Assembly: GCA_023229795.1 (NCBI GenBank)
Contig: JALNYP010000009.1
Span: forward strand, 1-64,000
Length of the DNA: 64,000 bases
From: Syntrophobacterales bacterium
GTDB lineage: Bacteria > Desulfobacterota > Desulfobaccia > Desulfobaccales > 0-14-0-80-60-11
Reading direction: 5' to 3'
A program made the translations under genes and the position numbers. The notes beneath the pieces are model-generated. The model did no database searches. It saw only the letters and a program-made list of their open reading frames with translations, and was not told the DNA's origin. Shown here one piece after another: positions 16,618-23,659 of this stretch; within the stretch, counting starts at the first letter, position 1; each line of letters starts with the position of its first letter.

Positions 16618-17055
16618 TCAGGCGGCGCTGGCCGCCGCGGCAGGCTTATCGGGGCCCGGCGGGCCCAACTCCGAGATCAGGTCGTTCATCTGCTTGACTT
16701 CTTTGATAAAGGCCCGGGTGCACACCGTACAGATGGCGGTAAGCCGCAGCCGGCGAATGTCCAGCCCTCTCGCCTTCATCAGCGCATAGATCCGGTCAAC
16801 CCGCTGGGCCAGGGCTTCATAGGCCCCTTCGTAGGGGCACTCCACCCCGCAGGACATGATGATGATGCCGGCGATGCCTTTGGCGAAACAGTCCAGATAG
16901 AATTGCTCGGGAAAGAGCACCGGCGCCTTGACCCGCAGGATATAGGTATTGGCAGGATAGCTCTGGTGCCCCTGCCCCACGGCGTCGGCCCCGGGATAGG
17001 CGCAGCTCTCCGTGGCCAGGATGAGGATCTTCCCGGCATACTTGTCGGCCGCCAT
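16618..17055 (-). CDS. MvhD-like hydrogenase iron-sulfur subunit
   Basis: A 145-residue protein of the MvhD/FrhD family. It keeps the fold signature KILILATESCAYPGADAVG, and Cys positions ESC, MSCGVEC and ICTVC, which correspond to the ligands of the single 2Fe-2S cluster. In methanogens and many anaerobes MvhD delivers electrons from a hydrogenase or formate dehydrogenase to HdrA. Here no hydrogenase genes are nearby, so it may deliver electrons from another donor. The start at 17055 was chosen over an upstream in-frame ATG because GGGGG precedes it and the upstream extension overlaps tusA. It begins 11 bp after the tusA stop. The tail is Ala-rich. Confidence 0.8.
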   Translation of the reverse strand: MAADKYAGKILILATESCAYPGADAVGQGHQSYPANTYILRVKAPVLFPEQFYLDCFAKGIAGIIIMSCGVECPYEGAYEALAQRVDRIYALMKARGLDIRRLRLTAICTVCTRAFIKEVKQMNDLISELGPPGPDKPAAAASAA

Positions 17056-17066
17056 AAGGCCCCCGT

Positions 17067-17321
17067 TTACTTTTTGCGGATGATGAAAATGCGGTCGTAG
17101 CCGTCGGCGCCCAAGGAGCCCAGGAATTCGTGACCCACTTTCTTGGCCCACAGCGGCATATCATCCTTGGTGCCCGGATCATTGGAGAGCACTTCGAGCA
17201 CCTCTCCCACTTTCACCCGGCCAATGGCCTTCTTGGCTTCCATCAGGGGCCCCGGGCAGGCGCTGCCCCGGGCGTCCACTACCGCCGCGGCCTTCAGAGT
17301 AGCCAGATCTGCTGTTGCCAT
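17067..17321 (-). CDS. tusA: TusA sulfur-carrier protein
   Basis: An 84-residue TusA-family protein. It has the complete motif DARGSACPGPLMEAKKAI, with the persulfide-carrying Cys at residue 22. In the family this Cys accepts sulfane sulfur from a desulfurase or rhodanese and passes it to DsrE-type proteins. The start at 17321 has an AAGGAG ribosome site; the longer reading frame upstream lacks one. It is the first gene of the operon, about 60 bp after a sigma-54-type promoter. It differs from the second TusA-like protein in the window (8363), which lacks the Cys. Confidence 0.92.
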   Translation of the reverse strand: MATADLATLKAAAVVDARGSACPGPLMEAKKAIGRVKVGEVLEVLSNDPGTKDDMPLWAKKVGHEFLGSLGADGYDRIFIIRKK

Positions 17322-17388
17322 GGTTGATCTCCTTTTCGGTATTGATGCGGGCTTGCCAGCCTGAAGAATGGTTTTTGAAGGTATGAAG

Positions 17389-17404
17389 AGCAATATCAAT
17401 GCCA
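17389..17404 (-). promoter_or_regulatory. Sigma-54 (-24/-12) promoter of the TusA/Hdr operon
   Basis: Read on the minus strand, TGGCATTGATATTGCT matches the sigma-54 consensus TGGCAC-N5-TTGCW with one mismatch. The GG and GC dinucleotides have the required 10-bp gap. A start site about 12 bp on would give an untranslated leader near 57 nt before tusA. No good -35/-10 pair was noticed there. Confidence 0.7.
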
Positions 17405-17489
17405 AGAATGCTAACAACCTTATCTCATAATTATATTAATAATTTTAGAATGTTACAGATACTTCATCAATAGCTGTTAAATTATCGCA

Positions 17490-17536
17490 TTAACATATGC
17501 TAAATTAGCCGAAAATTTGTTTTTAACAGATGTTAA
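17490..17536. promoter_or_regulatory. Two palindromes, candidate upstream activator sites
   Basis: TTAACATATGCTAA (17490-17503) and TTAACAGATGTTAA (17523-17536) share TTAACA-N2-TGTTAA; centres are 33 bp apart, about three helical turns, and lie about 118 and 151 bp upstream of the expected sigma-54 start. This is the usual place for enhancer-protein sites. A further TGTTAA half-site is at 17475. The surroundings (17418-17600) are AT-rich and hold no visible gene. Confidence 0.55.
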
Positions 17537-17657
17537 TAAAGAGCAGATACTGGGAAGGCAGGAAAACAGGAAGGAGCGAGGCCACAACCTGCGCGGGTGA
17601 AAAGACTTGGTTTTTAGCCCCTGGGGGGAACTGCTGTCATTTTTCGGATTGGTAGGC

Positions 17658-18143
17658 TCATTTAGCAAATCTACCGTCGTCCCGGGCCTGGTCCAGCTTG
17701 GTCAGGTTTGCTTCGAACCAACCGCTTTGCGCTTCGGGGAAGCAATCAAAGCGCGGCACATAAGGCTTGAGGTCCAGAAGCGGGGTACCGTCCACGATAT
17801 CCACCTCTCGGATGTAAAGCCGCGCCCCCTCAACCCGCTCCAACCTCACGGTGGAAATGCCGATGGGATTGGGTCTGGCCGGCGCCCGGGTGGCAAACAC
17901 GCCGTGCTCCCGGTTATCCAGGAAAGCCTTCGTCTTTAAGGAAAATCCCTTGGCCAGGTGGCAATGATAGATCAGGATGAGATGGGAAAATCCCTCCAGG
18001 TCTTGCAAGCCTGCCTGATATTCCGGAAATAACTCGATCACCCCGACGGCAGCGCGGGACGCGGTCGCTTGTACGGGGGTCCCTGCGGGTTCATGGAAAG
18101 GCGACCGCACCGTACCTATGGGTCTGAAGACGATCTCGCTCAT
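17658..18143 (-). CDS. trmO: tRNA t6A37 methyltransferase TrmO
   Basis: The 161-residue protein matches TrmO (YaeB/TsaA): PIGTVRSPF near the start, the central HLILIYHCHL segment, and the signature FATRAPARPNPIGISTVRL. TrmO methylates N6-threonylcarbamoyladenosine at position 37 of certain tRNAs using S-adenosylmethionine. It is shorter than the E. coli enzyme (about 235 residues), as are many TrmO proteins that lack the C-terminal domain. A GGAGGG site precedes the start. It is read in the same direction as the Hdr operon and lies upstream of it, separated by the AT-rich control region. Confidence 0.88.
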   Translation of the reverse strand: MSEIVFRPIGTVRSPFHEPAGTPVQATASRAAVGVIELFPEYQAGLQDLEGFSHLILIYHCHLAKGFSLKTKAFLDNREHGVFATRAPARPNPIGISTVRLERVEGARLYIREVDIVDGTPLLDLKPYVPRFDCFPEAQSGWFEANLTKLDQARDDGRFAK

Positions 18144-18244
18144 GGTATGCCCTCCAAATTTTGGATTTTACGCCTATTCCTGGGGTTTTCAAGCTGAAAG
18201 GCAGGGGCCCCCGGACCTCGTGAGCTGAGGGGCCAACCTACAAA

Positions 18245-18274
18245 TAAAAAAGACAACCCTTAAGGATTGTCTTT
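18245..18274 (-). terminator. Terminator of ssrA
   Basis: On the minus strand, AAAGACAA-TCCTTAAGGG-TTGTCTTT folds into an 8-bp stem extended by C/G pairs and is followed by TTTTT. It begins 36 bp after the tmRNA 3' end. Confidence 0.8.
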
Positions 18275-18309
18275 GTGAAGGAGCTGATTGAATTTCTTAA
18301 TTAAGTAAT

Positions 18310-18656
18310 TGGTGGAGGCGGCGGGAGTCGAACCCGCGTCCGCCAATAGTCCCTGAAAGCTTCTACATGCTTAGCCGGCGTTTTAGTTTCGCCCCGTAAG
18401 ACTTCCGACGGCAGAATTCTTAGAGGCTAGCCCGCTGCAGTTTTCGTCCGCCAACCCGTAGGCGAAGTTGGCAGCTTTGCCAGGATATCGTCGTTTGGAG
18501 TCTTATCCCGGCCTCGGACCCCAAACGCTAGCCTTAAGCGGCTAGAGCGTAGCCGTAGTTGTCGGCACTTGTGTGTTTCCTACCCGTTTAACGAGCGGAC
18601 AGGACCTCGGCATGCAACTCACAGTTCTCTATTTACGTCGAAGCCGTTACGCCCCC
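18310..18656 (-). ncRNA. ssrA: tmRNA
   Basis: The 347-nt RNA has both halves of the tRNA-like end: 5' GGGGGCGUAACGGCUUCGACGU and 3' ...GGUUCGACUCCCGCCGCCUCCACCA. GGGGGC pairs with GCCUCC and the CCA is encoded. The internal reading frame gives the proteolysis tag ADNYGYALAA followed by TAA, very close to the common (A)ADNY-YALAA tags. tmRNA rescues stalled ribosomes with SmpB and marks the product for degradation. Confidence 0.96.
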
Positions 18657-18716
18657 TTAAGTTAAATTATAACCATTATTTAGGATTCCGCAAGCCCCCT
18701 CTGAGGGGAACATCTG

Positions 18717-19355
18717 CTAGGCTTTGGCCCGGAATTGGTAAGCTGCGCCCATCAAGCGATAGACCGAAGCGCCGGCGAGCGCCGCGATATCTTCCGTAGG
18801 GAAATACCCGGAGATGGTCTCGTCGAAGAGGATATTGGCCTCCGGGGGGAATTCCTCGTCGCCGCCCCAGAGGATATGCGTGACGGGCACCCGGGGAAAG
18901 GCCAGGAAACGGGCCGCGGCATCGCCCAGGGGCTGGGGCTCTCCTCCCAGGCTCTGCGCCACTTTGGCGTAGAGTTCCAGGTCGTGGCCGAAGGCTTCCA
19001 GCAAGGGTTTTTTGGCCCGGGAGACAAACGCGGACCAGTAAAAGCCGCCTTCCGGGACCTGGCGAAAATCAATGGTCCGGCCGGTGAGGGGCTCTCCCGA
19101 GGCCCGGAGCAGGTAGTGGAGGATGAGGATCTGCTCGGTCAGGGGGATTTCCCTCGGGTCGCCCACCGGGCTGACCCGGACCTCGGGCCAGACGATCCGC
19201 CGCATTTGCCCGAAATAGGGGACCAGCAAGCCGTCAGCGCCTTCTTCGGCAAAATACTCCGCGCCGGTGCGGGCCTCCAGGCTCTGGGGATTAATCTGCT
19301 GCAATTCCGCGACGGCCAGGGCGATGGCCGTCTTATAATCATCGATGCGGGGCAT
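18717..19355 (-). CDS. DUF3786 domain protein
   Basis: The 212-residue protein has the DUF3786 pattern: LTEQILILHYLLRASGEPLTGRTIDFRQVPEG in the middle and LFDETISGYFPTEDIAALAG near the end. Members are found in anaerobic bacteria and archaea; their function is unknown. AAGGAGG precedes the start. No cysteine cluster, signal peptide or membrane segment is visible. It is divergent from the aromatic leader region, sharing the spacer 19356-19434. Confidence 0.8.
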   Translation of the reverse strand: MPRIDDYKTAIALAVAELQQINPQSLEARTGAEYFAEEGADGLLVPYFGQMRRIVWPEVRVSPVGDPREIPLTEQILILHYLLRASGEPLTGRTIDFRQVPEGGFYWSAFVSRAKKPLLEAFGHDLELYAKVAQSLGGEPQPLGDAAARFLAFPRVPVTHILWGGDEEFPPEANILFDETISGYFPTEDIAALAGASVYRLMGAAYQFRAKA

Positions 19356-19434
19356 GCCGCCTCCTTCGTCAGTTCAGAAAATTGCCGGGGAGCGGGTCCC
19401 GCCCCCAATAAATTATAGCGAAAAAATATTTTTA

Positions 19435-19463
19435 TTGACATGGGCGCAGGGATATTTTAGTAT
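19435..19463 (+). promoter_or_regulatory. Promoter of the aromatic amino acid operon
   Basis: TTGACA at 19435-19440 and TAGTAT at 19458-19463 are separated by 17 bp. The first is a perfect -35 box; the second matches the -10 box at four of six positions. A start site near 19470 would leave a leader RNA of about 215 nt before aroA'. Confidence 0.65.
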
Positions 19464-19488
19464 TGATAAAGTCGAGGACATCAGAGAA

Positions 19489-19581
19489 ATGCAATCCACC
19501 TGGCTCCGGAATCTCTATTACTTTTTTAGCTATTATTATTTTCCGAGCCAGGAGTGCGCCTCGACTTTTAAAAGAATGTAG
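19489..19581 (+). CDS. Aromatic-rich leader peptide (attenuator)
   Basis: A 30-residue open frame between the promoter and a terminator. Its residues 10-18 are YYFFSYYYF, with one Trp at position 5: ten of 30 residues are aromatic. GAGG lies about 11 nt before the ATG. Two segments flank the aromatic codons and pair: TGGCTCCGGA (19501-19510) with TCCGAGCCA (19542-19550). Next, GTGCGCCTC (19554-19562) can pair with GAGGCAC or GGCGCA inside the following terminator. This is the layout of a translation-coupled attenuator: shortage of charged tRNA-Tyr or tRNA-Phe stalls the ribosome, frees the second segment and prevents termination. The order and pairing are read from sequence; control itself is inferred. 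Confidence 0.8.
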   Translation: MQSTWLRNLYYFFSYYYFPSQECASTFKRM

Positions 19582-19602
19582 GCCCCAACCAAAAAAACTT
19601 TT

Positions 19603-19637
19603 AAAAGCCGTGGCGCAGAGGCACCACGGCTTTTTTT
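19603..19637 (+). terminator. Attenuator terminator before aroA'
   Basis: The stem AAAAGCCGTGG/CCACGGCTTTT is closed by a short loop and followed by TTTTTTT (19631-19637). It lies 22 bp after the leader peptide stop and about 47 bp before the aroA' start. Its left arm and loop contain the sequences that can pair with the leader segment at 19554-19562. Confidence 0.85.
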
Positions 19638-19683
19638 ATCGGGTCGTGGGTCTCCCTCTCAGGCTGCCCGGCGAGGAGGAATC

Positions 19684-20481
19684 GTGGTCGGCAAACAGAT
19701 TCGCATGGAACGCATTATGAACCGGGACACGGGACGGACGGTGATCGTCCCCATGGACCACGGGGTTACGGTCGGCCCCATTGAAGGCCTCATCGACATG
19801 AAAACCACCGTCAACGCGGTGGCCAGCGGCGGGGCCAACGCCATCGTCATTCACAAAGGCCTGGTGTCCAGCGGCCACCGTCGCCGGGGCAAGGATGTGG
19901 GTCTGATCATTCACCTGTCGGGCTCTACGGCGCTTTCCCCCTACCCCAATGCCAAGACCCTGGTGTGCACCGTGGAAGAGGCCCTGAAATTGGGGGCCGA
20001 CGCCCTCTCCATCCACGTCAACGTGGGGAACGGCTCCGAACGGGAGATGCTGGCCGACCTGGGCCGGGTGGCCCGGGACGCCCGGGAATGGGGCATGCCG
20101 CTCCTGGCTATGATGTACCCCCGGGGCGAGAAGATCAAAGATGAATATGACCCCAAGGTGATCCAGCACGTGGCCCGGCTGGGCGCCGAGCTGGGCGCGG
20201 ATATCGTCAAGGTCTCGTACACCGGCTCCATGGAGTCCTTCCGCAAGGTGGTGGCCGGCTGTCCCGTACCGGTGGTCATCGCCGGCGGCCCCAAGATGAA
20301 TTCGGACCGGGATATCCTGGAAATGGTGCAGGGGGCCATCGAGGCCGGCGGCGCCGGGGTCTCCATCGGGCGCAACGTCTTCCAACACCGGAATCCGGCC
20401 GCCATGGTGGGAGCCATCAGCATGATCGTCAATGAAAACTCGGGCGTCGATGAGGCCCTGTCCTTCCTCAAGTCGGTGTGA
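19684..20481 (+). CDS. 2-amino-3,7-dideoxy-D-threo-hept-6-ulosonate synthase (AroA')
   Basis: The 265-residue class I aldolase starts with GTG after GAGGAGG. Signatures: VPMDHGVTVGPIEGL, HKGLVSSGHR (binding loop), the Schiff-base strand DIVKVSYTG (Lys) and IAGGPKMNSDRD. In archaea and some bacteria this enzyme condenses L-aspartate semialdehyde with 6-deoxy-5-ketofructose 1-phosphate-derived carbon to give ADH, which AroB' converts to 3-dehydroquinate without DAHP or AroB. The next gene is that AroB', which supports the assignment. First structural gene of the attenuated operon. Confidence 0.9.
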   Translation: MVGKQIRMERIMNRDTGRTVIVPMDHGVTVGPIEGLIDMKTTVNAVASGGANAIVIHKGLVSSGHRRRGKDVGLIIHLSGSTALSPYPNAKTLVCTVEEALKLGADALSIHVNVGNGSEREMLADLGRVARDAREWGMPLLAMMYPRGEKIKDEYDPKVIQHVARLGAELGADIVKVSYTGSMESFRKVVAGCPVPVVIAGGPKMNSDRDILEMVQGAIEAGGAGVSIGRNVFQHRNPAAMVGAISMIVNENSGVDEALSFLKSV

Positions 20482-20494
20482 GAAGGACGCCGCC

Positions 20495-21487
20495 ATGAAA
20501 CAGTTATGGGTCAAAGTTGACCCCTGGGACAAGAAGCTGGTGACCACCGCGCTGGAAAGCGGCGCGGACGCGGTGTGGGTACCCGAGGGCCGGGCCGCCG
20601 AGGTCCGGGCCCTGGGGCTCATCACCGTGGTGGCCCCGGACGGGGACCTGGCGCCGGGAAAAGACGTCCAGGAAGTCGCCATTTTGAGCACCGCGGATGA
20701 AGCCGAGGTCATCCGGTTGGCCCGGGGCGGGCCGGTAGTAGTGCGCACCCCGGATTGGACCATCATTCCTCTGGAAAATCTGGTAGCCCAGAGTAATAAT
20801 ATCTTCGTCGAAGTGGCCGATGCCGACGCAGCCCGCACTGCTCTGGGGGTGCTGGAGAAAGGGGTGGACGGTCTGGTGATCACCGGGGCCACCCCGGCCG
20901 TAATCAAAGAAATCGCCCGGATAGTGAAAGACGCATCGCCGCCGCTGGCGTTGACCACCGCCAGGATCACCCGGCTCAAGTCCCTGGGCATGGGCGACCG
21001 GGTCTGCGTGGATACCTGCAGCAACATGGGCGTAGGCGAAGGCATGCTGGTGGGCAACTCCTCGGGGGGCCTGTTCCTGGTGCACGCCGAGTCCCTGGAG
21101 AACCCGTACGTGGCGCCCCGGCCCTTCCGGGTCAACGCCGGGCCGGTGCACGCCTATATCCGGGTGACCGGCGACCGCACCAGGTATCTGGGGGAACTGG
21201 CCGCTGGCGACGAAGTCCTGCTGGTCAATTACCAGGGGCGCACCGCGCCCGCGGTGGTGGGCCGGGTCAAGGTGGAGCGCCGCCCCCTGATGCTGGTGAG
21301 TGCTGAGGCAGACGGCCGGGAGATCGCCACTATTCTGCAAAATGCCGAAACCATCCGCCTCACCCGGCCTAACGGCGAGGCCGTTTCCATTGTGACGCTT
21401 AAACCTGGGGATGAAGTGCTGGTGGCCCTGGAAGAGACCGGGCGCCACTTCGGCCACAAGATCCAGGAAACCATCCTGGAGAAATGA
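20495..21487 (+). CDS. 3-dehydroquinate synthase II (AroB')
   Basis: A 330-residue protein starting at ATG 20495 with a GAAGGA site. It matches dehydroquinate synthase II: LWVKVDPWDKKLVTTALESGADAV, the GDRVCVDTCSNMGVGEGMLVGN signature and the late YNGEAVSIV-like stretch (NGEAVSIVTLKPGD). The enzyme carries out oxidative deamination and cyclisation of the AroA' product to 3-dehydroquinate, using NAD+. Its stop overlaps the pheA start (ATGA), so translation is coupled. No DAHP synthase or conventional aroB gene lies in this window. Confidence 0.92.
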   Translation: MKQLWVKVDPWDKKLVTTALESGADAVWVPEGRAAEVRALGLITVVAPDGDLAPGKDVQEVAILSTADEAEVIRLARGGPVVVRTPDWTIIPLENLVAQSNNIFVEVADADAARTALGVLEKGVDGLVITGATPAVIKEIARIVKDASPPLALTTARITRLKSLGMGDRVCVDTCSNMGVGEGMLVGNSSGGLFLVHAESLENPYVAPRPFRVNAGPVHAYIRVTGDRTRYLGELAAGDEVLLVNYQGRTAPAVVGRVKVERRPLMLVSAEADGREIATILQNAETIRLTRPNGEAVSIVTLKPGDEVLVALEETGRHFGHKIQETILEK

Positions 21488-22575
21488 CCATGACGCCAAA
21501 AGAAGCCATCCGTAATCAGATCGACGCTCTGGACCAGGACATCCTGGCTCTGCTGAACCGGCGCCAGAGCCTGGCCCAGGATATCGGCCGCATCAAGAAC
21601 CAGGAAGGCCGGGGCACCCTGGATTTTCAACGGGAAGAAGAAGTCCTGGCCAACCTTATGCACCTGAACCCCGGGCCTCTGAGCCCCTCAGCCCTGCGCA
21701 ATATCTTCCGGGAGATCATCTCCGCGGCCCGGGAGGTCCAGATCCCCTTTGGGGTGGCCTTTCTCGGGCCCGAAGCCACCTTTTCCCATCTGGCGGCCCT
21801 GAAAAAGTTCGGCCGCGCCACCCGGTTCGGACCCATGGCCACCATCCAGGAGGTCTTTGCCGAAGTGGAAAAGGGCAAATTCCAGTATGGGGTGGTGCCC
21901 ATCGAGAACTCCACCGAGGGCATCGTCAATATCTCCATGGACCTGTTTGCCGATACCTCGGTGAAGATCTGCGGGGAGATCTTCCTCGAAGTCTCCCATG
22001 ACCTGGTGTCCAAGTCCGGGCAGCGGGCCGATATCGAGGTTATCTATACGCATCCCCAACCGTACGCGCAGTGCCGCCGCTGGCTGGGGACGCATCTGGG
22101 GGAAATTCCCATCCTGGAGGTGGCCTCCACCGGAGTGGCGGCCCAAAAGGCGGCCAAGAACCCCAACGCCGCGGCCATCGCTAGCGCCTTCGCGGCGCCC
22201 CTCTATGGCTTGCGGGTGGTGGAGAGCCGCATCGAAGACAACCCGGGAAACGTTACCCATTTTTTTGTCATCGGCGCCGACGCCCCCGGCCCCACCGGCA
22301 AGGATAAGACCTCCATTATGTTTGCAGTGGACAATATCCCCGGGGCGCTGTATAAGACCTTGCGGCCCCTGGCGGACCAGGACCTCAACATGACCCGCAT
22401 CGTCTCCCGGCCCGCCAGGAACGAAGCCTGGCGCTACCTGTTTTTCGTGGACGTGGACGGGCATACCAGCGAACCCCCGGTGGCCCAGGCCCTGAAGGAA
22501 GTGGAGGCCATCAGCGCTCACTTCAAACTCCTGGGCTCCTTCCCCCGGGCAGCCGGCGTGGAGAATCTGAGTTAA
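21484..22575 (+). CDS. pheA: Chorismate mutase/prephenate dehydratase (P-protein)
   Basis: The 363-residue bifunctional enzyme has three parts. Residues 1-85 are an AroQ-type chorismate mutase (RNQIDALDQDILALLNRR). Residues about 90-275 form the prephenate dehydratase domain, with FLGPEATFSHLAA, GVVPIENSTEGIVN and the catalytic TRF/VTHFF-type motif (NVTHFFVIG). Residues about 285-355 are an ACT domain (SIMFAVDNIPGALYKTL, then ESRP-like SRPARNEAWRYLFFVD) for Phe feedback. Together it turns chorismate to phenylpyruvate. Placing pheA in the operon fits control by a Phe/Tyr-rich leader peptide. Confidence 0.95.
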   Translation: MTMTPKEAIRNQIDALDQDILALLNRRQSLAQDIGRIKNQEGRGTLDFQREEEVLANLMHLNPGPLSPSALRNIFREIISAAREVQIPFGVAFLGPEATFSHLAALKKFGRATRFGPMATIQEVFAEVEKGKFQYGVVPIENSTEGIVNISMDLFADTSVKICGEIFLEVSHDLVSKSGQRADIEVIYTHPQPYAQCRRWLGTHLGEIPILEVASTGVAAQKAAKNPNAAAIASAFAAPLYGLRVVESRIEDNPGNVTHFFVIGADAPGPTGKDKTSIMFAVDNIPGALYKTLRPLADQDLNMTRIVSRPARNEAWRYLFFVDVDGHTSEPPVAQALKEVEAISAHFKLLGSFPRAAGVENLS

Positions 22576-22582
22576 AAGACGG

Positions 22583-22597
22583 TTTTCAGTTTTCAGT
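22583..22597. repeat. TTTTCAG heptamer repeat
   Basis: Two units of TTTTCAG directly after the pheA stop, preceded by TTAAAAGACGG. The same flank, AAAAGACGG, precedes the repeat at 38206. The rest of the 180-bp spacer to aroD (22598-22756) shows no gene or clear signal. Confidence 0.6.
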
Positions 22598-22756
22598 AAA
22601 ATAATTTGGCGAAGGGGTGGCCTCGGGCAACTCTTTGATTGGGCTTTTAATTGTGGAAGATATTTGGTGGGGGGGGCCTCCGTGCCCGCCAGGTCAGCTA
22701 TTTTCTGAACCTTTAAACGGTAAATAACCCTTAGGCTGAGACGAACCCAAATCCTG

Positions 22757-23455
22757 ATGATGCAAAACCGAAAACCATCTCTCCGCATCTGTTTGCCGGT
22801 AGTGGAGGCCACGGTCAACCGGGCCCGGGGCAAATATCAGCGGGCCGCGCGCAAAGGGTTGTGGACCGAGGTTCGCCTGGACTACCTGGAGCAGCCGGAC
22901 CCGGACCTGGCGCGGCTCTTTCGGGGCCTGCCGGGGCCGGTGATCGCCACCAACCGCCTGGCCGCGGAAGGGGGGCGCTGGCAGGGCAGCGAGGCGGACC
23001 GCCGCCGTCTGTTGGAGGAGGCCCTGGACCAGGGGGTGACCGGCGTGGACGTGGAGCTGGCCGCAGACGCGACCTGGCGGCGGGAGGTGGCGGCCCGCCG
23101 GGGCAAAACCAAACTCATCCTCTCCTGGCATGACTTTGAAGGCACCCCGGACCAATCCCGGCTGGACGCGGTGCTGGCCGAAATGCTGAACTCTGAGGCG
23201 GATATCCTGAAACTGGTCACCATGGCGAGGCAGCCGGAGGACAACCTGCGGGCGCTGGGCCTCATTCCCCTCATCCTGGCCCAAGGGAAGGACGTGATTG
23301 CCTTTTGCATGGGGCCCTTGGGAAAATGGTCCCGGCTGGCAGCGCCGCTGCTGGGGAGCTTCCTTACCTTCGCCCCCTTCAGCAAGACCGGGGCCTCGGC
23401 CCCGGGGCAGCTCACGGTGAATGACGTGAAGCGGCTGTGGAAGACGTTGAAATGA
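22757..23455 (+). CDS. aroD: 3-dehydroquinate dehydratase, type I
   Basis: A 232-residue type I dehydroquinase. Landmarks: RICLPVVEATVNRA at the start, TEVRLDYLE (substrate-binding Glu/Arg), ILSWHDFEGTP (catalytic His), DILKLVTMAR (Schiff-base Lys) and FCMGPLGKWSRLAAPLLGSFLTF. It is a little shorter than AroD of enteric bacteria (about 250 residues). It removes water from 3-dehydroquinate to give 3-dehydroshikimate. Methionines at 22757 and 22760 are both possible starts. Confidence 0.92.
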   Translation: MMQNRKPSLRICLPVVEATVNRARGKYQRAARKGLWTEVRLDYLEQPDPDLARLFRGLPGPVIATNRLAAEGGRWQGSEADRRRLLEEALDQGVTGVDVELAADATWRREVAARRGKTKLILSWHDFEGTPDQSRLDAVLAEMLNSEADILKLVTMARQPEDNLRALGLIPLILAQGKDVIAFCMGPLGKWSRLAAPLLGSFLTFAPFSKTGASAPGQLTVNDVKRLWKTLK

Positions 23456-23457
23456 AG

Positions 23458-23658
23458 CAGATAGCAGTTAGCAATTAGCAATTAGCTTCCGGCTGATGCC
23501 AATACCTCTGATTATGCTAGAATAAACTGGACTAAATGGCAGATTGGCATCCTCCTTCGACAATCCCCCTCTCCCCCGCGGGGGAGAGAGCTGGGGTAAG
23601 GGGAGGCCGACGTTTCCCCCAAACTGCTAACTGCTAACTGCTGATAACTGAAAGCTAA
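23458..23658. repeat. Composite spacer: two heptamer repeats and a C-rich inverted repeat
   Basis: Units of AGCAATT/AGCAGTT lie at 23458-23486; a C-rich/G-rich hairpin (CAATCCCCCTCTCCCCC with GGGGGAGAGAG) is at about 23565-23605; units of CTGCTAA follow at 23623-23658 and run up to the aroE start. No gene is visible in the spacer. Confidence 0.65.
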
Positions 23659-23659
23659 C

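Noticed and set aside
10906..17321. Selenocysteine in the Hdr proteins
   Set aside because: All frames are complete without in-frame TGA, so there is no need for recoding.
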